Notes: a model not told the origin generated them from the sequence alone. DNA of 64,000 nucleotides from Pseudomonas shirazensis (GCF_014268785.2 NZ_JABWRD020000001.1:1253001-1317000); one strand, 5' to 3'; positions 1-8,765 are shown, counted from the first letter of the stretch. Translations and numbers: made by a program.

Positions 1-16
1 GTTGTCGTGGCAGGGC

Positions 17-1225
17 ATGCTGGAAACTCCAGCCGCTAGAAGAAATGACAGCGCGAGTGATCAACTACATAAAAAACCGCGAAACGCTCCTTACGAGAGC
101 GATATCACGGAAGAACATATCGCTTCCCGATTAAGTGTAAGCACTACACCTAGGACAAGAGGTCCAGTCTTCGCCTGTAGCAATCATGTATTGGAGCTTC
201 GCTGCGGTCTGTGGGAAGCCAAAAGAGGATTGCTCACCATTCTGACGGCTACCGTCGTACGGGTGCTTTCAGGTTTCTTGTACATCCTTGTCACACTTTC
301 CATTGAACACGTTAACGCCGTATTGGAAAACACCGGAGAGCAGCACTGGAGTACTGTACTTTTAATAATAGCGTTAGGCTTTCTTACGCTAGCAGGAGGG
401 TATCTTTACTTGAAGTACGGCCTGCGCTTTACCCGCCTCGAAATGTTCACCTCCCGGCACATGCTAATCAGATTCAATCGCACGACTCAGCAGGTCCATC
501 TTCATAGACCAAGTTATTGCGGAGGTATTGTCACTTTGCCTTGGGAGGGTGTTATTTATTCCGGGATCAACTTGAAATCCAATGCTGCAGGGATGGGTAT
601 TCCATTAAGCCTCCACTGGCCGGTCAGCGTAACCGGTACTTTGCACCCAGAGTTCGCTTTCGTCGGCAAGATGTGCAACACCTCATCTGAAATGCACGAC
701 GAGTGGGAATTCATCCGCCGTTTTATGGAGTCAGGCCCTGACGGCCTCCCGCGCCCACGAATTACCTCACACTTCCCTTGGCCATGGCAGGCATTCACTC
801 CGCAGTTCGAGGGGCTTACCCACTACTTTCGTCATTCTTCGCGGATCATCAAGTTAGGCCTTGTTCTTATCTCGCCCGCCTTTCTCATCCTCGGCCTAAG
901 CCACTGGCTAAGCCTGCTGCTGTGCTGGAAACCGCGCTGGCCAAAAACCATCCGCGAAGCAGGGCTACCCGGAAAACCCATCCCGCCGCTAACCACTTTG
1001 GCCGACAGGCCGCCTCATATCCAGGAACGCCTGCGTCAGAACGCCCATCTTTGGGCCATCCGCCCGGGCCAGCGGCCGGCGAAAAAACCACGGAACCCCC
1101 GCCGTCGCCCCAAGGCCGATTCCGCGTTATCGCCAGCCGGAGCTTCTAGCCGGAATGAGACAAACGCCTCGGCACAAACTCCCTCCCCCGATCAGGGAAT
1201 TGAGCGCTATGACAGTGAGCGTTGA
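17..1225 (+). CDS. DUF6708-family membrane protein, T6SS-associated (copy 1)
   Basis: The protein is about 402 aa. It has hydrophobic segments at roughly residues 75-95, 115-140 and 280-305, and a basic, proline-rich tail rich in KKPR and RRRP. It is clearly paralogous to the gene at 2632-3819: both share the core FTRLEMFTSRH, the VHLHRPxYCGG motif and an almost identical block from PRITSHFPWPWQAF to the KKPR tail. I assign it to DUF6708, found beside T6SS effectors of Pseudomonas; an immunity role is inferred from the position next to an effector fragment. The frame is open to the left edge (TTG at 2), so the ATG at 17 may not be the true start. Confidence 0.7.
   Translation: MLETPAARRNDSASDQLHKKPRNAPYESDITEEHIASRLSVSTTPRTRGPVFACSNHVLELRCGLWEAKRGLLTILTATVVRVLSGFLYILVTLSIEHVNAVLENTGEQHWSTVLLIIALGFLTLAGGYLYLKYGLRFTRLEMFTSRHMLIRFNRTTQQVHLHRPSYCGGIVTLPWEGVIYSGINLKSNAAGMGIPLSLHWPVSVTGTLHPEFAFVGKMCNTSSEMHDEWEFIRRFMESGPDGLPRPRITSHFPWPWQAFTPQFEGLTHYFRHSSRIIKLGLVLISPAFLILGLSHWLSLLLCWKPRWPKTIREAGLPGKPIPPLTTLADRPPHIQERLRQNAHLWAIRPGQRPAKKPRNPRRRPKADSALSPAGASSRNETNASAQTPSPDQGIERYDSER
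781..1093 (+). repeat. Long direct repeat, copy 1 (with 3411-3723)
   Basis: This block encodes the C-terminal part of the first DUF6708 protein. It recurs nearly base for base 2,630 bp downstream inside the second DUF6708 gene, while the 5' halves of the two genes are much more diverged. The repeats flank the effector fragment and could support deletion or conversion by homologous recombination (inference). Confidence 0.85.
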
Positions 1226-1231
1226 AACAAA

Positions 1232-2632
1232 TTGCGCAGGTACCACCTGATGTGGCTGCAGCATCCCAGACTGCTTGCAGCGCTGGATCTCTATGATCAG
1301 GAAGATCTCACCAGCGGTCTGTGCTTTGCGCACCAGACCGGCCTCTGCGTGCTGGGTATGGAAGGCACCGTCAAAGGCGCGCAATTGCTCAGCCGCTGGT
1401 GGCAAAGCGGCGAAGTTGAAGTGAGCAACTTGGCCATGCGCGCTTATGTGTTCAATCAGAAATCGGTTGCCGAGGTACTGGCAAAGACCCAAAGCGATCT
1501 GCGCATTTTCCACGGGCCAGCGGACGAATGGCAAAAACTGGAAACCGCACTGCAACAAGCCAAGGCACTGGCGGCGCAATTCAGTGCAATCGACGGCCAT
1601 TTGGAGCAGTTAGCCCAACACGGTCACGTCAATACTGCCGGCGCACTGGCCTGGATTGGTCATTTAGGGCGTGAAGCCCTGAGCGCCGGTGCGCCCAACG
1701 CTGTGGACCGAGCACTGCATCGGCGTCTGGTAACCCTCCTCACTGCTTCGCTGGGTGAGCAAGCCCTCAACCTGCGCATGGCCGAACACGCCCAAGCCGG
1801 CCACACCCCCTCACCGGGCCGCGTTGCCGCACCGATCATGCGCCGGCTTGATCAGGCCTATGTCGACAGCCTGAGCGGCGCGCACAGCAACAGCTTCTAC
1901 CGCCTGAGGGTCAGCAGCGCGCTGCTGTTGCTGGAAGCGAGTCTGTTGCTGCTGCAAGGCAGGCGAGAAGATAAGAATCGACGGTTCTGGAGCGAGGTGG
2001 CTGCGGGGGCGTTGACGAGTGCGGCGGCGGGGATGGAGCTGTTGGCAGTGGGGACAGAGCAGGCACTGGCATCTCTTGGCCGGAGGAGTGCCTCGGCGAG
2101 GGGAGCGAGTATCAGTCTGGGGCGGTATCGAATATGGGGCGCGGCCTTAGCCGGTGCTGGTGGGCTTGTAAGCATTGCTTTGGACGTAGCAGATGTGATC
2201 AATACAAGTAGAGGTGCCACATCCTCCAAAAACAGAAGAACAAGTTTAACCGCCGCTTACGCCATAAGAGCCGGGGCGACATCCGCCTTGATCTTGGGCC
2301 AAGCAGGCGCTGCATTCGCACAAGCTGGGCCTTTATTTGAATGGCTCGCACTCAGAAATACAGGACAGAAAAGAGCATTTTTGCAAGTAATGGTAAAGCT
2401 TTCAGCCCAGCTCGCCGCCAACAGAGCGGCAAACTTGTTGCTGAGCAGGATGATATTCAGAGGTGGATGGGTAATTCTCGCAGCTACAGCGCTAATCGTG
2501 ATCATTGATGATAACGCTCTCGAAAAATGGTGCAGCAGATGCTGCTTTAGAATTGACGCAGTAGATAGGGGCTATGAAACTGACCACGAAGAGCTCTCAG
2601 AGCTATTCAGCATTGCACACGAGGATATGTAA
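1232..2632 (+). CDS. Headless C-terminal part of a T6SS VasX/BTH_I2691-type effector
   Basis: The frame encodes 466 aa from a TTG; an ATG lies at 1250. It opens with WLQHPRLLAALDLYDQEDLT, which resembles the interior, not the N-terminus, of BTH_I2691/VasX-family effectors. Those are usually 800-1000 aa with an N-terminal VasX domain that is missing here. The C-terminal half is alanine-rich and hydrophobic (about 255-285, 300-320, 345-375, 410-430), as expected of a pore-forming part. It begins seven bases after the preceding DUF6708 stop, in the same frame, and its stop overlaps the next ATG by one base. I read it as an orphan toxin module left by truncation; whether it is translated is unclear. 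No Shine-Dalgarno sequence fits the TTG well. Confidence 0.6.
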   Translation: MRRYHLMWLQHPRLLAALDLYDQEDLTSGLCFAHQTGLCVLGMEGTVKGAQLLSRWWQSGEVEVSNLAMRAYVFNQKSVAEVLAKTQSDLRIFHGPADEWQKLETALQQAKALAAQFSAIDGHLEQLAQHGHVNTAGALAWIGHLGREALSAGAPNAVDRALHRRLVTLLTASLGEQALNLRMAEHAQAGHTPSPGRVAAPIMRRLDQAYVDSLSGAHSNSFYRLRVSSALLLLEASLLLLQGRREDKNRRFWSEVAAGALTSAAAGMELLAVGTEQALASLGRRSASARGASISLGRYRIWGAALAGAGGLVSIALDVADVINTSRGATSSKNRRTSLTAAYAIRAGATSALILGQAGAAFAQAGPLFEWLALRNTGQKRAFLQVMVKLSAQLAANRAANLLLSRMIFRGGWVILAATALIVIIDDNALEKWCSRCCFRIDAVDRGYETDHEELSELFSIAHEDM

Positions 2633-3819
2633 TGTATCTTATTGAATGGCAGATGTGGATGCTTTTAATTGATCGAGCACATAGCACTGACCCCAAAGCC
2701 AAAAACAGTGAATCCGCATCACAGCTGGTTTACGCTTCTGATGAAGAGAAGGATGTTCAAGCGGCACGGCAAAAAGCCAGCAGCAGGCCAAAAATGAGAG
2801 GCCCTGTATATAAATATTCAGATCACATCTTAGAGGCTCGCGCTGGAGCTTCCGAAGACAAACGGGGGCTGATAAGCATACTTTCAACTATGGTGATCGC
2901 TCTGATCATATTAGGCACTGTGGCCACAGCACACTACGCAACTGAATTGATCTCTAGCATCGCTAACGTCGACAGCACCATTGATGGTCACGCATTATTT
3001 TTGGTGACATTTTTTCTGGCGCTCACCTCCTGCTATACAGCAGCATATCTTAAATATGGGCTTAAAATCACGCGCCTGGAAATGTTCACCTCGCGGCACT
3101 TACTGGTTCGATTCAACAGACTCACCGGCCAGGTCCACCTCCACCGTCCTTTATACTGCGGTGGCGTGGTGACCTTACCATGGCACGGAATTACATCATC
3201 GGCGGCACCAGGCGGCAACGGCGGAGCTCTCACGCTTTCTCTCTTCTGGTCATCCCAAACTACCAAGATGTTATATCCGGAAATTGTATGGATCGGGAAA
3301 GTTTCCACTAACCCTCATGAAATCCAGGCCGAATGGGAGTTCATCCGCCGTTTCATGGACGAAGGCCCTGAGGGCCTCCCCCGCCCACGCATCACTTCAC
3401 ATTTCCCTTGGCCATGGCAGGCATTCACTCCGCAGTTCGAGGGCCTTAGCCATTACTTCCGGCATTCTTCGCAGATCATCAAGTTAGGCCTTGTTCTCAT
3501 CTCGCCCGCCTTCCTCATCATCGGCCTGGGCCACTGGCTAAGCCTGCTGCTGTGCTGGAAGCCGCGCTGGCCAAAGATCATCCGCGAAGCAGGACTGCCC
3601 GGTAAACCCATCCCGCCGCTAACCACCTTGGCCGACAGGCCGCCTCATATCCAGGAACGCCTGCGTCAGAACGCCCATCTTTGGGCCATCCGCCCGGGCC
3701 AGCGGCCGGCGAAAAAACCACGCGCTACCCGTAGGCGAGCCAAGCCCGGCAACCAGTCCACTACAGACAAGGAGTCCTCCACCGATGAAACCCATCGTGC
3801 TGATCGGCCACAAACATAA
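2632..3819 (+). CDS. DUF6708-family membrane protein, T6SS-associated (copy 2)
   Basis: The protein is 395 aa and paralogous to the gene at 17-1225. The last 150 residues before the tail are almost identical, while the N-terminal 150 are diverged. Hydrophobic segments lie near residues 85-105, 125-150 and 285-310. The ATG overlaps the effector-fragment stop (TAATG), suggesting translational coupling and hence a toxin-immunity pairing (inference). The 3' end overlaps the start of the PAAR gene by 35 bases. The charged tail differs from copy 1 after the shared KKPR. Confidence 0.72.
   Translation: MYLIEWQMWMLLIDRAHSTDPKAKNSESASQLVYASDEEKDVQAARQKASSRPKMRGPVYKYSDHILEARAGASEDKRGLISILSTMVIALIILGTVATAHYATELISSIANVDSTIDGHALFLVTFFLALTSCYTAAYLKYGLKITRLEMFTSRHLLVRFNRLTGQVHLHRPLYCGGVVTLPWHGITSSAAPGGNGGALTLSLFWSSQTTKMLYPEIVWIGKVSTNPHEIQAEWEFIRRFMDEGPEGLPRPRITSHFPWPWQAFTPQFEGLSHYFRHSSQIIKLGLVLISPAFLIIGLGHWLSLLLCWKPRWPKIIREAGLPGKPIPPLTTLADRPPHIQERLRQNAHLWAIRPGQRPAKKPRATRRRAKPGNQSTTDKESSTDETHRADRPQT
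3411..3723 (+). repeat. Long direct repeat, copy 2 (with 781-1093)
   Basis: This is the downstream copy of the near-identical block shared by the two DUF6708 genes, offset by 2,630 bp. Differences are scattered single bases. Confidence 0.85.
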
Positions 3820-4042
3820 CTGCCCAATTCACGGCACCGGCGAAGTGGTCTCGGGCACCTCTGCGACAATGGTCGGCGGGCGCGAGGTTGCTTGTGTTGG
3901 CGACCGCATAAGCTGCGGCGCCGTCATTGCAAGCGGCTCGCCAAGTTATGCCATCGCAGGCAAGGCCGTGGCGCGACTTGGGGACACCACTGACCATGGC
4001 GGCACGCTGATCGAGGGCGACAGCGGCTGGCTGGTCGGATGA
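3785..4042 (+). CDS. PAAR-domain protein (T6SS spike tip)
   Basis: The 85-aa protein is almost entirely one PAAR domain: CPIHGTGEVVSGTSATMVGG near the start and the closing ARLGDTTDHGGTLIEGD. PAAR proteins cap the VgrG spike and carry effectors through the type VI needle. An AAGGAG lies ten bases before the ATG, within the end of the DUF6708 gene. With the effector fragment and the DUF6708 pair it marks the locus as T6SS cargo; no structural T6SS gene is in the window. Confidence 0.92.
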   Translation: MKPIVLIGHKHNCPIHGTGEVVSGTSATMVGGREVACVGDRISCGAVIASGSPSYAIAGKAVARLGDTTDHGGTLIEGDSGWLVG

Positions 4043-4110
4043 AGTATCGATGTCATTGGGCCCAGTGCACCGCCTAAGCTTGTACCTATCTGTCACTGCC
4101 GGAGCCAGCC

Positions 4111-4794
4111 ATGCCCTCCCCTGACCCTGCAACCCGCCTCCAGCAAAGCTGGCATGACAACGCCCACGCCTGGATCGAAGCCGTGCGCAGTGGCAGCATC
4201 GAAAGCCGCCGCCAGGTCACCGATCAAGCGATCCTGCTGGCCATCCTGTCACGCCAGCCACAGCGGGTTCTCGACCTCGGCTGCGGTGAGGGATGGCTGT
4301 TGCGCGCCCTCACTGCTCGGGGTATCGAAGCTGTAGGCGTGGATGGCGACTCAACCCTGGTCGAGGCCGCACGCGCAGCCGGCTCATCACCCGTCCACCA
4401 CTGCAGCTACGAACAACTCGCCAGCGGCGATGTGGGACTGGGCAAATGCTACGACGCGATTTGCGCCAACTTCGCACTGCTTCATCAGGACATCATCCCG
4501 CTGCTGAGCGCGATGACCACCTTACTGGCTCCGGGCGGCGTGCTGGTGATCCAGTCGCTACACCCATGGAGCGCCGCCAACGGTGATTATCAAGATGGCT
4601 GGCGTGAAGAATCCTTCGCTGGGTTCGAGGGTGATTGGAAGCCGATGCCGTGGTATATGCGCACGTTGACAAGCTGGCTCGCGGCGTTGGACATGGCCGG
4701 ACTAACCCTCCTCCAACTACGGGAACCGCAGCATCCACAAAATCCCGTGCCGCAATCGCTAGTGCTGGTCGCAGAGCTGAAACACAAGGGATAA
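4111..4794 (+). CDS. Class I SAM-dependent methyltransferase
   Basis: This 227-aa protein has the SAM-binding motif I VLDLGCGEGWLL at about residue 54, followed by the acidic end of strand 2 (VGVDGDS). The central IVIQSLHPW-like region fits a UbiG/BioC-type small-molecule methyltransferase fold; the substrate cannot be told. A GGAG precedes the ATG. It lies just after the PAAR gene on the same strand, but nothing ties it to secretion. Confidence 0.85.
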   Translation: MPSPDPATRLQQSWHDNAHAWIEAVRSGSIESRRQVTDQAILLAILSRQPQRVLDLGCGEGWLLRALTARGIEAVGVDGDSTLVEAARAAGSSPVHHCSYEQLASGDVGLGKCYDAICANFALLHQDIIPLLSAMTTLLAPGGVLVIQSLHPWSAANGDYQDGWREESFAGFEGDWKPMPWYMRTLTSWLAALDMAGLTLLQLREPQHPQNPVPQSLVLVAELKHKG

Positions 4795-4931
4795 CGCTCA
4801 AACCCTATAAACACAAAAGGATATAAAAAGAACAAAACAATCTAACAAAATGGAATTAAAAAATTGAAAGCCCTGAGCCGCCTCCCTTACGCTGGAGCCC
4901 ACATTCCAGCCTTCGCTCAGGAGCACCCGCC

Positions 4932-5912
4932 TTGTCCAACCGTGCCTTTTCTACTCTTCGCCGTCTCTTGCTCGGCGGCCTGCTGGCCAGTGTAGTCAGC
5001 TCCATACTGCCTTGGTCACAAGCCATAGCCGACGATGCCAAGACCTTGCGTATCGGCTACCAGAAATTCAACAGCGTAAACATCCTTAAGGGCACGGGCG
5101 CCTTGGAAAAGGCGCTCGCTGCACAGGGCGTGAAGGTCAGCTGGCACGAATTCGCCGCCGGTCCGCAACTGCTAGAAGCGCTGAGCACCGGTGCGATCGA
5201 CCTGGGTCACGCCGCTGATGCACCGTCGGTGTTCGCCCAGGCCGCTGGCAAGCCTGTGGTCTATCTGGCGGCTGAACAGCCCTACCCGCGCGGGATTGGG
5301 CTGGTGGTACGCGAACAGGATCACATCACCAGCGTGCAGGAGCTCAAGGGCAAGCGAGTTGCCACTGGCCGCGGCTGGAATGCCCAATACCTACTGGCCG
5401 TCGCGTTGCAGCAAGCTGGCTTGAGCTATCAGGACGTTACCCCGGCATACGTCAACAACGCCGCCGATGCCGTCGCCGCGCTGCAATCGGGTAGCGTGCA
5501 GGCTTCGACGCTGTGGGACCCGTTCCTGGCAGCAGCCGAGCAGCAACCGGGCTTGAAAAACCTGCGCGATGGCAGCGGCCTGACCAACAACCGGACCTTC
5601 TATCTCTCCACCGCAAGCTTTGCCGACCAGCACCGCGAATGGCTGAAGACCTTCTTCAGCGAGCTGGCCAAGGTCAGCCAGTGGGCCAATGCCCAGCCAG
5701 CCGAAGTCGCCAGCCTGCTGGCCCCGCAACTGGGGATCAAGCCCGAAGTGCTGGAAGTGGCCAGCGAGCGGCGCAACTACAACGCCGTGCCGATTACCCC
5801 AGCCATCGTTGCCGAACAGCAAAAACTGGCCGACACCTTCCAGGGCCTGGGGCTGATCCCGCACAAGTTGAACGTAGCTGACGCGGTGTATCCGACCGCC
5901 GTCCTGCCCTGA
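4932..5912 (+). CDS. Aliphatic sulfonate-type ABC transporter substrate-binding protein (SsuA-like)
   Basis: The 326-aa protein has an N-terminal signal peptide (basic start, LLLGGLLASVVSS core, cleavage near residue 34 at AIADD). The mature part carries SsuA/TauA hallmarks: RIGYQK, GAIDLGHAADAP, GKRVATGRGWNAQYLL and STLWDPFLAAAEQQ. It should bind a sulfonate or related anion in the periplasm for an ABC importer; no permease or ATPase gene is adjacent. The TTG start is supported by AGGAG seven bases upstream. It is followed after 18 bases by a class-C flavin monooxygenase, consistent with uptake plus oxidation of an organosulfur compound (inference). Confidence 0.88.
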   Translation: MSNRAFSTLRRLLLGGLLASVVSSILPWSQAIADDAKTLRIGYQKFNSVNILKGTGALEKALAAQGVKVSWHEFAAGPQLLEALSTGAIDLGHAADAPSVFAQAAGKPVVYLAAEQPYPRGIGLVVREQDHITSVQELKGKRVATGRGWNAQYLLAVALQQAGLSYQDVTPAYVNNAADAVAALQSGSVQASTLWDPFLAAAEQQPGLKNLRDGSGLTNNRTFYLSTASFADQHREWLKTFFSELAKVSQWANAQPAEVASLLAPQLGIKPEVLEVASERRNYNAVPITPAIVAEQQKLADTFQGLGLIPHKLNVADAVYPTAVLP

Positions 5913-5930
5913 CGCCAAGGAACGCCTCGC

Positions 5931-7292
5931 ATGCCCCGCCCGATTCGCTTCAACGCCTTCAGCATGAACGCCGCCAGTCATCAGTCCCCCGGGCTGTGGC
6001 GCCACCCACGCAATGCCAGCGTGGCGTTCAACCGGCTGGATTACTGGACTGACCTGGCTCGTCTGCTTGAACGTGGCCTGTTCGACGCGCTGTTCATTGC
6101 CGATGTCATGGGCATCTACGACGTCTACCAGGGCGGGCCCGAAGCGGCCCTGCGTGGTGGCGTGCAGGTCCCGGTCAACGATCCCCTGCTGCTGGTCCCG
6201 GCCATGGCCGGGGTCACCGAGCATCTGGGCTTCGGCGTGACCTTCTCGTTGACCTACGAGCACCCGTACCCGTTCGCCCGCCGCATGTCGACCCTGGACC
6301 ACCTGAGTAATGGCCGGGTCGGCTGGAATATCGTCACTGGCTACCTGGACAGCGCTGCACGCAATCTTGGCCTGGCTCGGCAGTTGGGCCATGACCAGCG
6401 CTATGACTTGGCCGATGAATACCTGCAGGTGCTGTACAAGCTCTGGGAAAAAAGCTGGGATGACGATGCCGTATTGCTGGACCGCGAATCGGGCCGCTAC
6501 ATCGAACCCTCGCGGGTCCATCCGATTGGCCATCACGGCGAGCACTTCCAGGTCCCTGGGATGCACCTGTGTCAACCCTCGCCGCAGCGCACGCCTGTGC
6601 TGTTCCAGGCCGGCGCCTCCGCGCGCGGTCAGGCCTTCGCTGCAGAGCACGCCGAGTGCGTATTCATCAGCGGGCCGACGCCGACGGTGCTGCGCCGTTA
6701 TGCCGAGGGCGTGCGCCAGGCCAGCGCTGCGGCAGGACGCGGCCCTGGCGAGGTGCTGATTTACGCGCAGGCGCTGTTGATCGTTGCGGACGGCCAAGAA
6801 CAAGCGCAGGCGCGCTTTGCCGAGTACCGCAGCTATGTAGATCTCGACGCCGCCCTGGCACTGCTGTCCGGCTGGACCGGCATCGACTTCGCCGGCCTCG
6901 ATCCGGATGCGCTGATTGAATACGTCGAGAATGATGCGGGTCGCGCAGCCCTGGCCGCCTTTACCGCAGCCGACCCAAGCCGGCAGTGGACGGTGCGCGA
7001 AGCTGCCGAATTCATCGGCCTTGGCGGGCGCGGCCCAGTCTTGATCGGCTCCGCCAGCGAGGTTGCCGACCAACTGGAGCGCTGGATCGACCAGACCGGT
7101 GTCGATGGTTTCAACCTCACTTACGCCGTACAACCGGATGATTTGAGCAATGTCGTCGAGCTGCTGGTTCCGGAGCTGCAGCGGCGCGGCCGCTACCCTT
7201 TGGCCTACGCGGAAGGCACTCTGCGTCACAAGCTGTTCGGCCAGGGTGATCGCTTGCCGGAACAACACGCAGGGCGCAAGGTGCGTATTTAG
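5931..7292 (+). CDS. LLM-class flavin-dependent monooxygenase (NtaA/SnaA/DszA group)
   Basis: The 453-aa length and the start (FNAFSMNAASHQSPGLWRHP) are typical of the two-component FMNH2-dependent monooxygenases NtaA, SnaA and DszA. Further family motifs are LFIADVMGIYD, LTYEHPYPFARRMSTLDHLS and GRVGWNIVTGYLDSAARN. These TIM-barrel enzymes oxidise chelators, sulfones or sulfonates with reduced flavin supplied by a separate reductase, which is not encoded nearby. AAGGA stands eight bases before the ATG. Co-orientation and 18-base spacing with the SsuA-like gene suggest one transcript and a role in sulfur scavenging (inference). Confidence 0.88.
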   Translation: MPRPIRFNAFSMNAASHQSPGLWRHPRNASVAFNRLDYWTDLARLLERGLFDALFIADVMGIYDVYQGGPEAALRGGVQVPVNDPLLLVPAMAGVTEHLGFGVTFSLTYEHPYPFARRMSTLDHLSNGRVGWNIVTGYLDSAARNLGLARQLGHDQRYDLADEYLQVLYKLWEKSWDDDAVLLDRESGRYIEPSRVHPIGHHGEHFQVPGMHLCQPSPQRTPVLFQAGASARGQAFAAEHAECVFISGPTPTVLRRYAEGVRQASAAAGRGPGEVLIYAQALLIVADGQEQAQARFAEYRSYVDLDAALALLSGWTGIDFAGLDPDALIEYVENDAGRAALAAFTAADPSRQWTVREAAEFIGLGGRGPVLIGSASEVADQLERWIDQTGVDGFNLTYAVQPDDLSNVVELLVPELQRRGRYPLAYAEGTLRHKLFGQGDRLPEQHAGRKVRI

Positions 7293-7428
7293 TAATCGAA
7301 TAGCGGGTATTTCAACATTTAATTTGTGGATGGCTGTGCACGGCCCCTATCCTGTCCGTGCATCCCCTGCGGCGCACCGGCCGGTGCGGTTTCCGGCACG
7401 GGGAGAGAACAACAAGTCGAGACTGTCC

Positions 7429-8265
7429 ATGTCGAACCATTCCTACTTCGCCCCTCACGGTGGGCACCCCGCTCAAACCGAGCTGCTGACTGACCGTGCC
7501 ATGTTCACCGAAGCCTATGCCGTTATCCCTAAAGGCGTGATGCGTGACATCGTCACCAGCCACCTGCCGTTTTGGGACAAGATGCGCATGTGGGTTATCG
7601 CTCGCCCTCTGAGCGGTTTTGCCGAAACCTTCTCGCAGTACATCGTTGAAGTTGCCCCGGAAGGCGGCAGTGAACGTCCAGAGCTGGACCCGAATGCCGA
7701 AGCGGTATTGTTCGTGGTCGAGGGTGAAATCGACATCACCCTGCAGGGCAAGCATCACACCCTGGCTCCTGGCGGTTATGCGTTCATTCCACCAGGCGCC
7801 GAGTGGAGCCTGCGTAACCACAGCAAGGCCAACGTCACCTTCCATTGGCTGCGCAAGCATTACCAGCGCGTCGAAGGCCTGGATATTCCAGAAGCGTTCG
7901 TCACCCACCGCGACAATGCGACCAAGATCGAGATGCCGGGCACCAACGGTGGCTGGATCACAACGCGCTTTGTCGACATGGCCGACATGCGCCATGACAT
8001 GCACGTCAACATCGTCACCTTCCAGCCCGGCGGCGTGATTCCGTTCGCCGAGACGCATGTGATGGAGCACGGTCTGTACGTGTTGGAAGGCAAAGCCGTG
8101 TATCGCCTGAACCAGGATTGGGTCGAGGTCGAAGCTGGCGACTTCATGTGGCTGCGGGCGTTCTGCCCGCAAGCTTGCTATGCCGGCGGCCCGGGTCCGT
8201 TCAGCTACCTGCTGTACAAGGACGTCAACCGTCATGTGCACCTGACACTCAATCCGCAGCGCTGA
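7429..8265 (+). CDS. allE: (S)-ureidoglycine aminohydrolase (bicupin)
   Basis: The 278-aa protein matches AllE/YlbA, which deaminates (S)-ureidoglycine to ureidoglycolate in allantoin degradation. Two cupin domains are visible (about 60-140 and 185-265). The C-terminal cupin carries the expected manganese ligands E208, H210, H214 (ETHVMEH) and Q248 (CPQACYAGG). The ATG at 7429 gives the usual family length; the frame is open further upstream but that extension is overlapped by the monooxygenase 3' end and looks non-coding. No other allantoin gene is adjacent, so the copy is isolated. Confidence 0.9.
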   Translation: MSNHSYFAPHGGHPAQTELLTDRAMFTEAYAVIPKGVMRDIVTSHLPFWDKMRMWVIARPLSGFAETFSQYIVEVAPEGGSERPELDPNAEAVLFVVEGEIDITLQGKHHTLAPGGYAFIPPGAEWSLRNHSKANVTFHWLRKHYQRVEGLDIPEAFVTHRDNATKIEMPGTNGGWITTRFVDMADMRHDMHVNIVTFQPGGVIPFAETHVMEHGLYVLEGKAVYRLNQDWVEVEAGDFMWLRAFCPQACYAGGPGPFSYLLYKDVNRHVHLTLNPQR

Positions 8266-8293
8266 ATTTCTTCAGATTGAGTGAAGGTACAAC

Positions 8294-8312
8294 GGGGCTG
8301 CTCAGCAGCCCC
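8294..8312 (+). terminator. GC-rich hairpin after allE
   Basis: GGGGCTG pairs with CAGCCCC around a five-base loop, 28 bases after the allE stop. There is no U-run, so intrinsic termination would be weak. Confidence 0.5.
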
Positions 8313-8340
8313 AACATGCCAAACCGCACTTCATTCTCAA

Positions 8341-8366
8341 CAGACGTTCAATTAAATGAACGTCTG
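8341..8366. promoter_or_regulatory. Perfect 10-6-10 inverted repeat upstream of 8423 gene
   Basis: CAGACGTTCA and TGAACGTCTG are perfect arms around ATTAAA. The repeat lies 57 bases before the start at 8423. An AT-rich spacer and long perfect arms without a T-tract suit an operator or RNA hairpin better than a terminator. The cognate regulator is unknown. Confidence 0.5.
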
Positions 8367-8422
8367 CCCGCCTCCAGCTTCAATATCCTGATACAAGCCT
8401 AAGCCATTCAGGAGCCTTCAAA

Positions 8423-8749
8423 ATGCCCGCGTCCGAATGCCCACCCGAGCACCGCCCAGCCAGCAAAAGCACCTACCGCGCCGCCAGTGCCTGCCTGGAG
8501 CTGGATTACGTCCGCGACACGCTGTTTGGCCCCGTGGCACACCGCGCCGAATGCCACGTGCAATTTGCCCCGGTTAACCTACAAGGTGCGCCAGCGCTCA
8601 GGTTGCATGTTTCGCCGCCGCTGCCGGCGAAGTTACAGAGCGCCCACAGTGTGGCGTTCAGCTTCGACGGGCGCAGCTATCACGGGGTAGTACGCCAGCA
8701 CGGCAAGTGCGGCGATGGCGGGATCAATCTGCTGGTCGAACTGCAGTAA
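8423..8749 (+). CDS. Hypothetical protein, 108 aa
   Basis: I do not recognise this protein. It is soluble, with no signal peptide or membrane segment; its C-terminal half is beta-rich (HSVAFSFDGRSYHGVV, GGINLLVEL). AGGAG lies eight bases before the ATG, supporting translation. It stands alone between allE and the convergent DUF1652 gene, preceded by the palindrome at 8341-8366. Confidence 0.6.
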   Translation: MPASECPPEHRPASKSTYRAASACLELDYVRDTLFGPVAHRAECHVQFAPVNLQGAPALRLHVSPPLPAKLQSAHSVAFSFDGRSYHGVVRQHGKCGDGGINLLVELQ

Positions 8750-8765
8750 CCGACACGGCCAGCGA

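Noticed and set aside
4825..4840. A-rich CA-type motif as an Hfq/Crc site for the SsuA-like gene
   Set aside because: It is about 90 bases before the start codon, away from the ribosome site, and the whole stretch is simply A-rich.
5391..7268. Long minus-strand open frame of 625 codons
   Set aside because: It is antisense to the monooxygenase and the SsuA-like gene, has no family resemblance and shows the composition of a shadow frame in GC-rich DNA.
7150..7428. N-terminal extension of the ureidoglycine aminohydrolase frame
   Set aside because: It overlaps the monooxygenase 3' end, and the family length is reached from ATG 7429.
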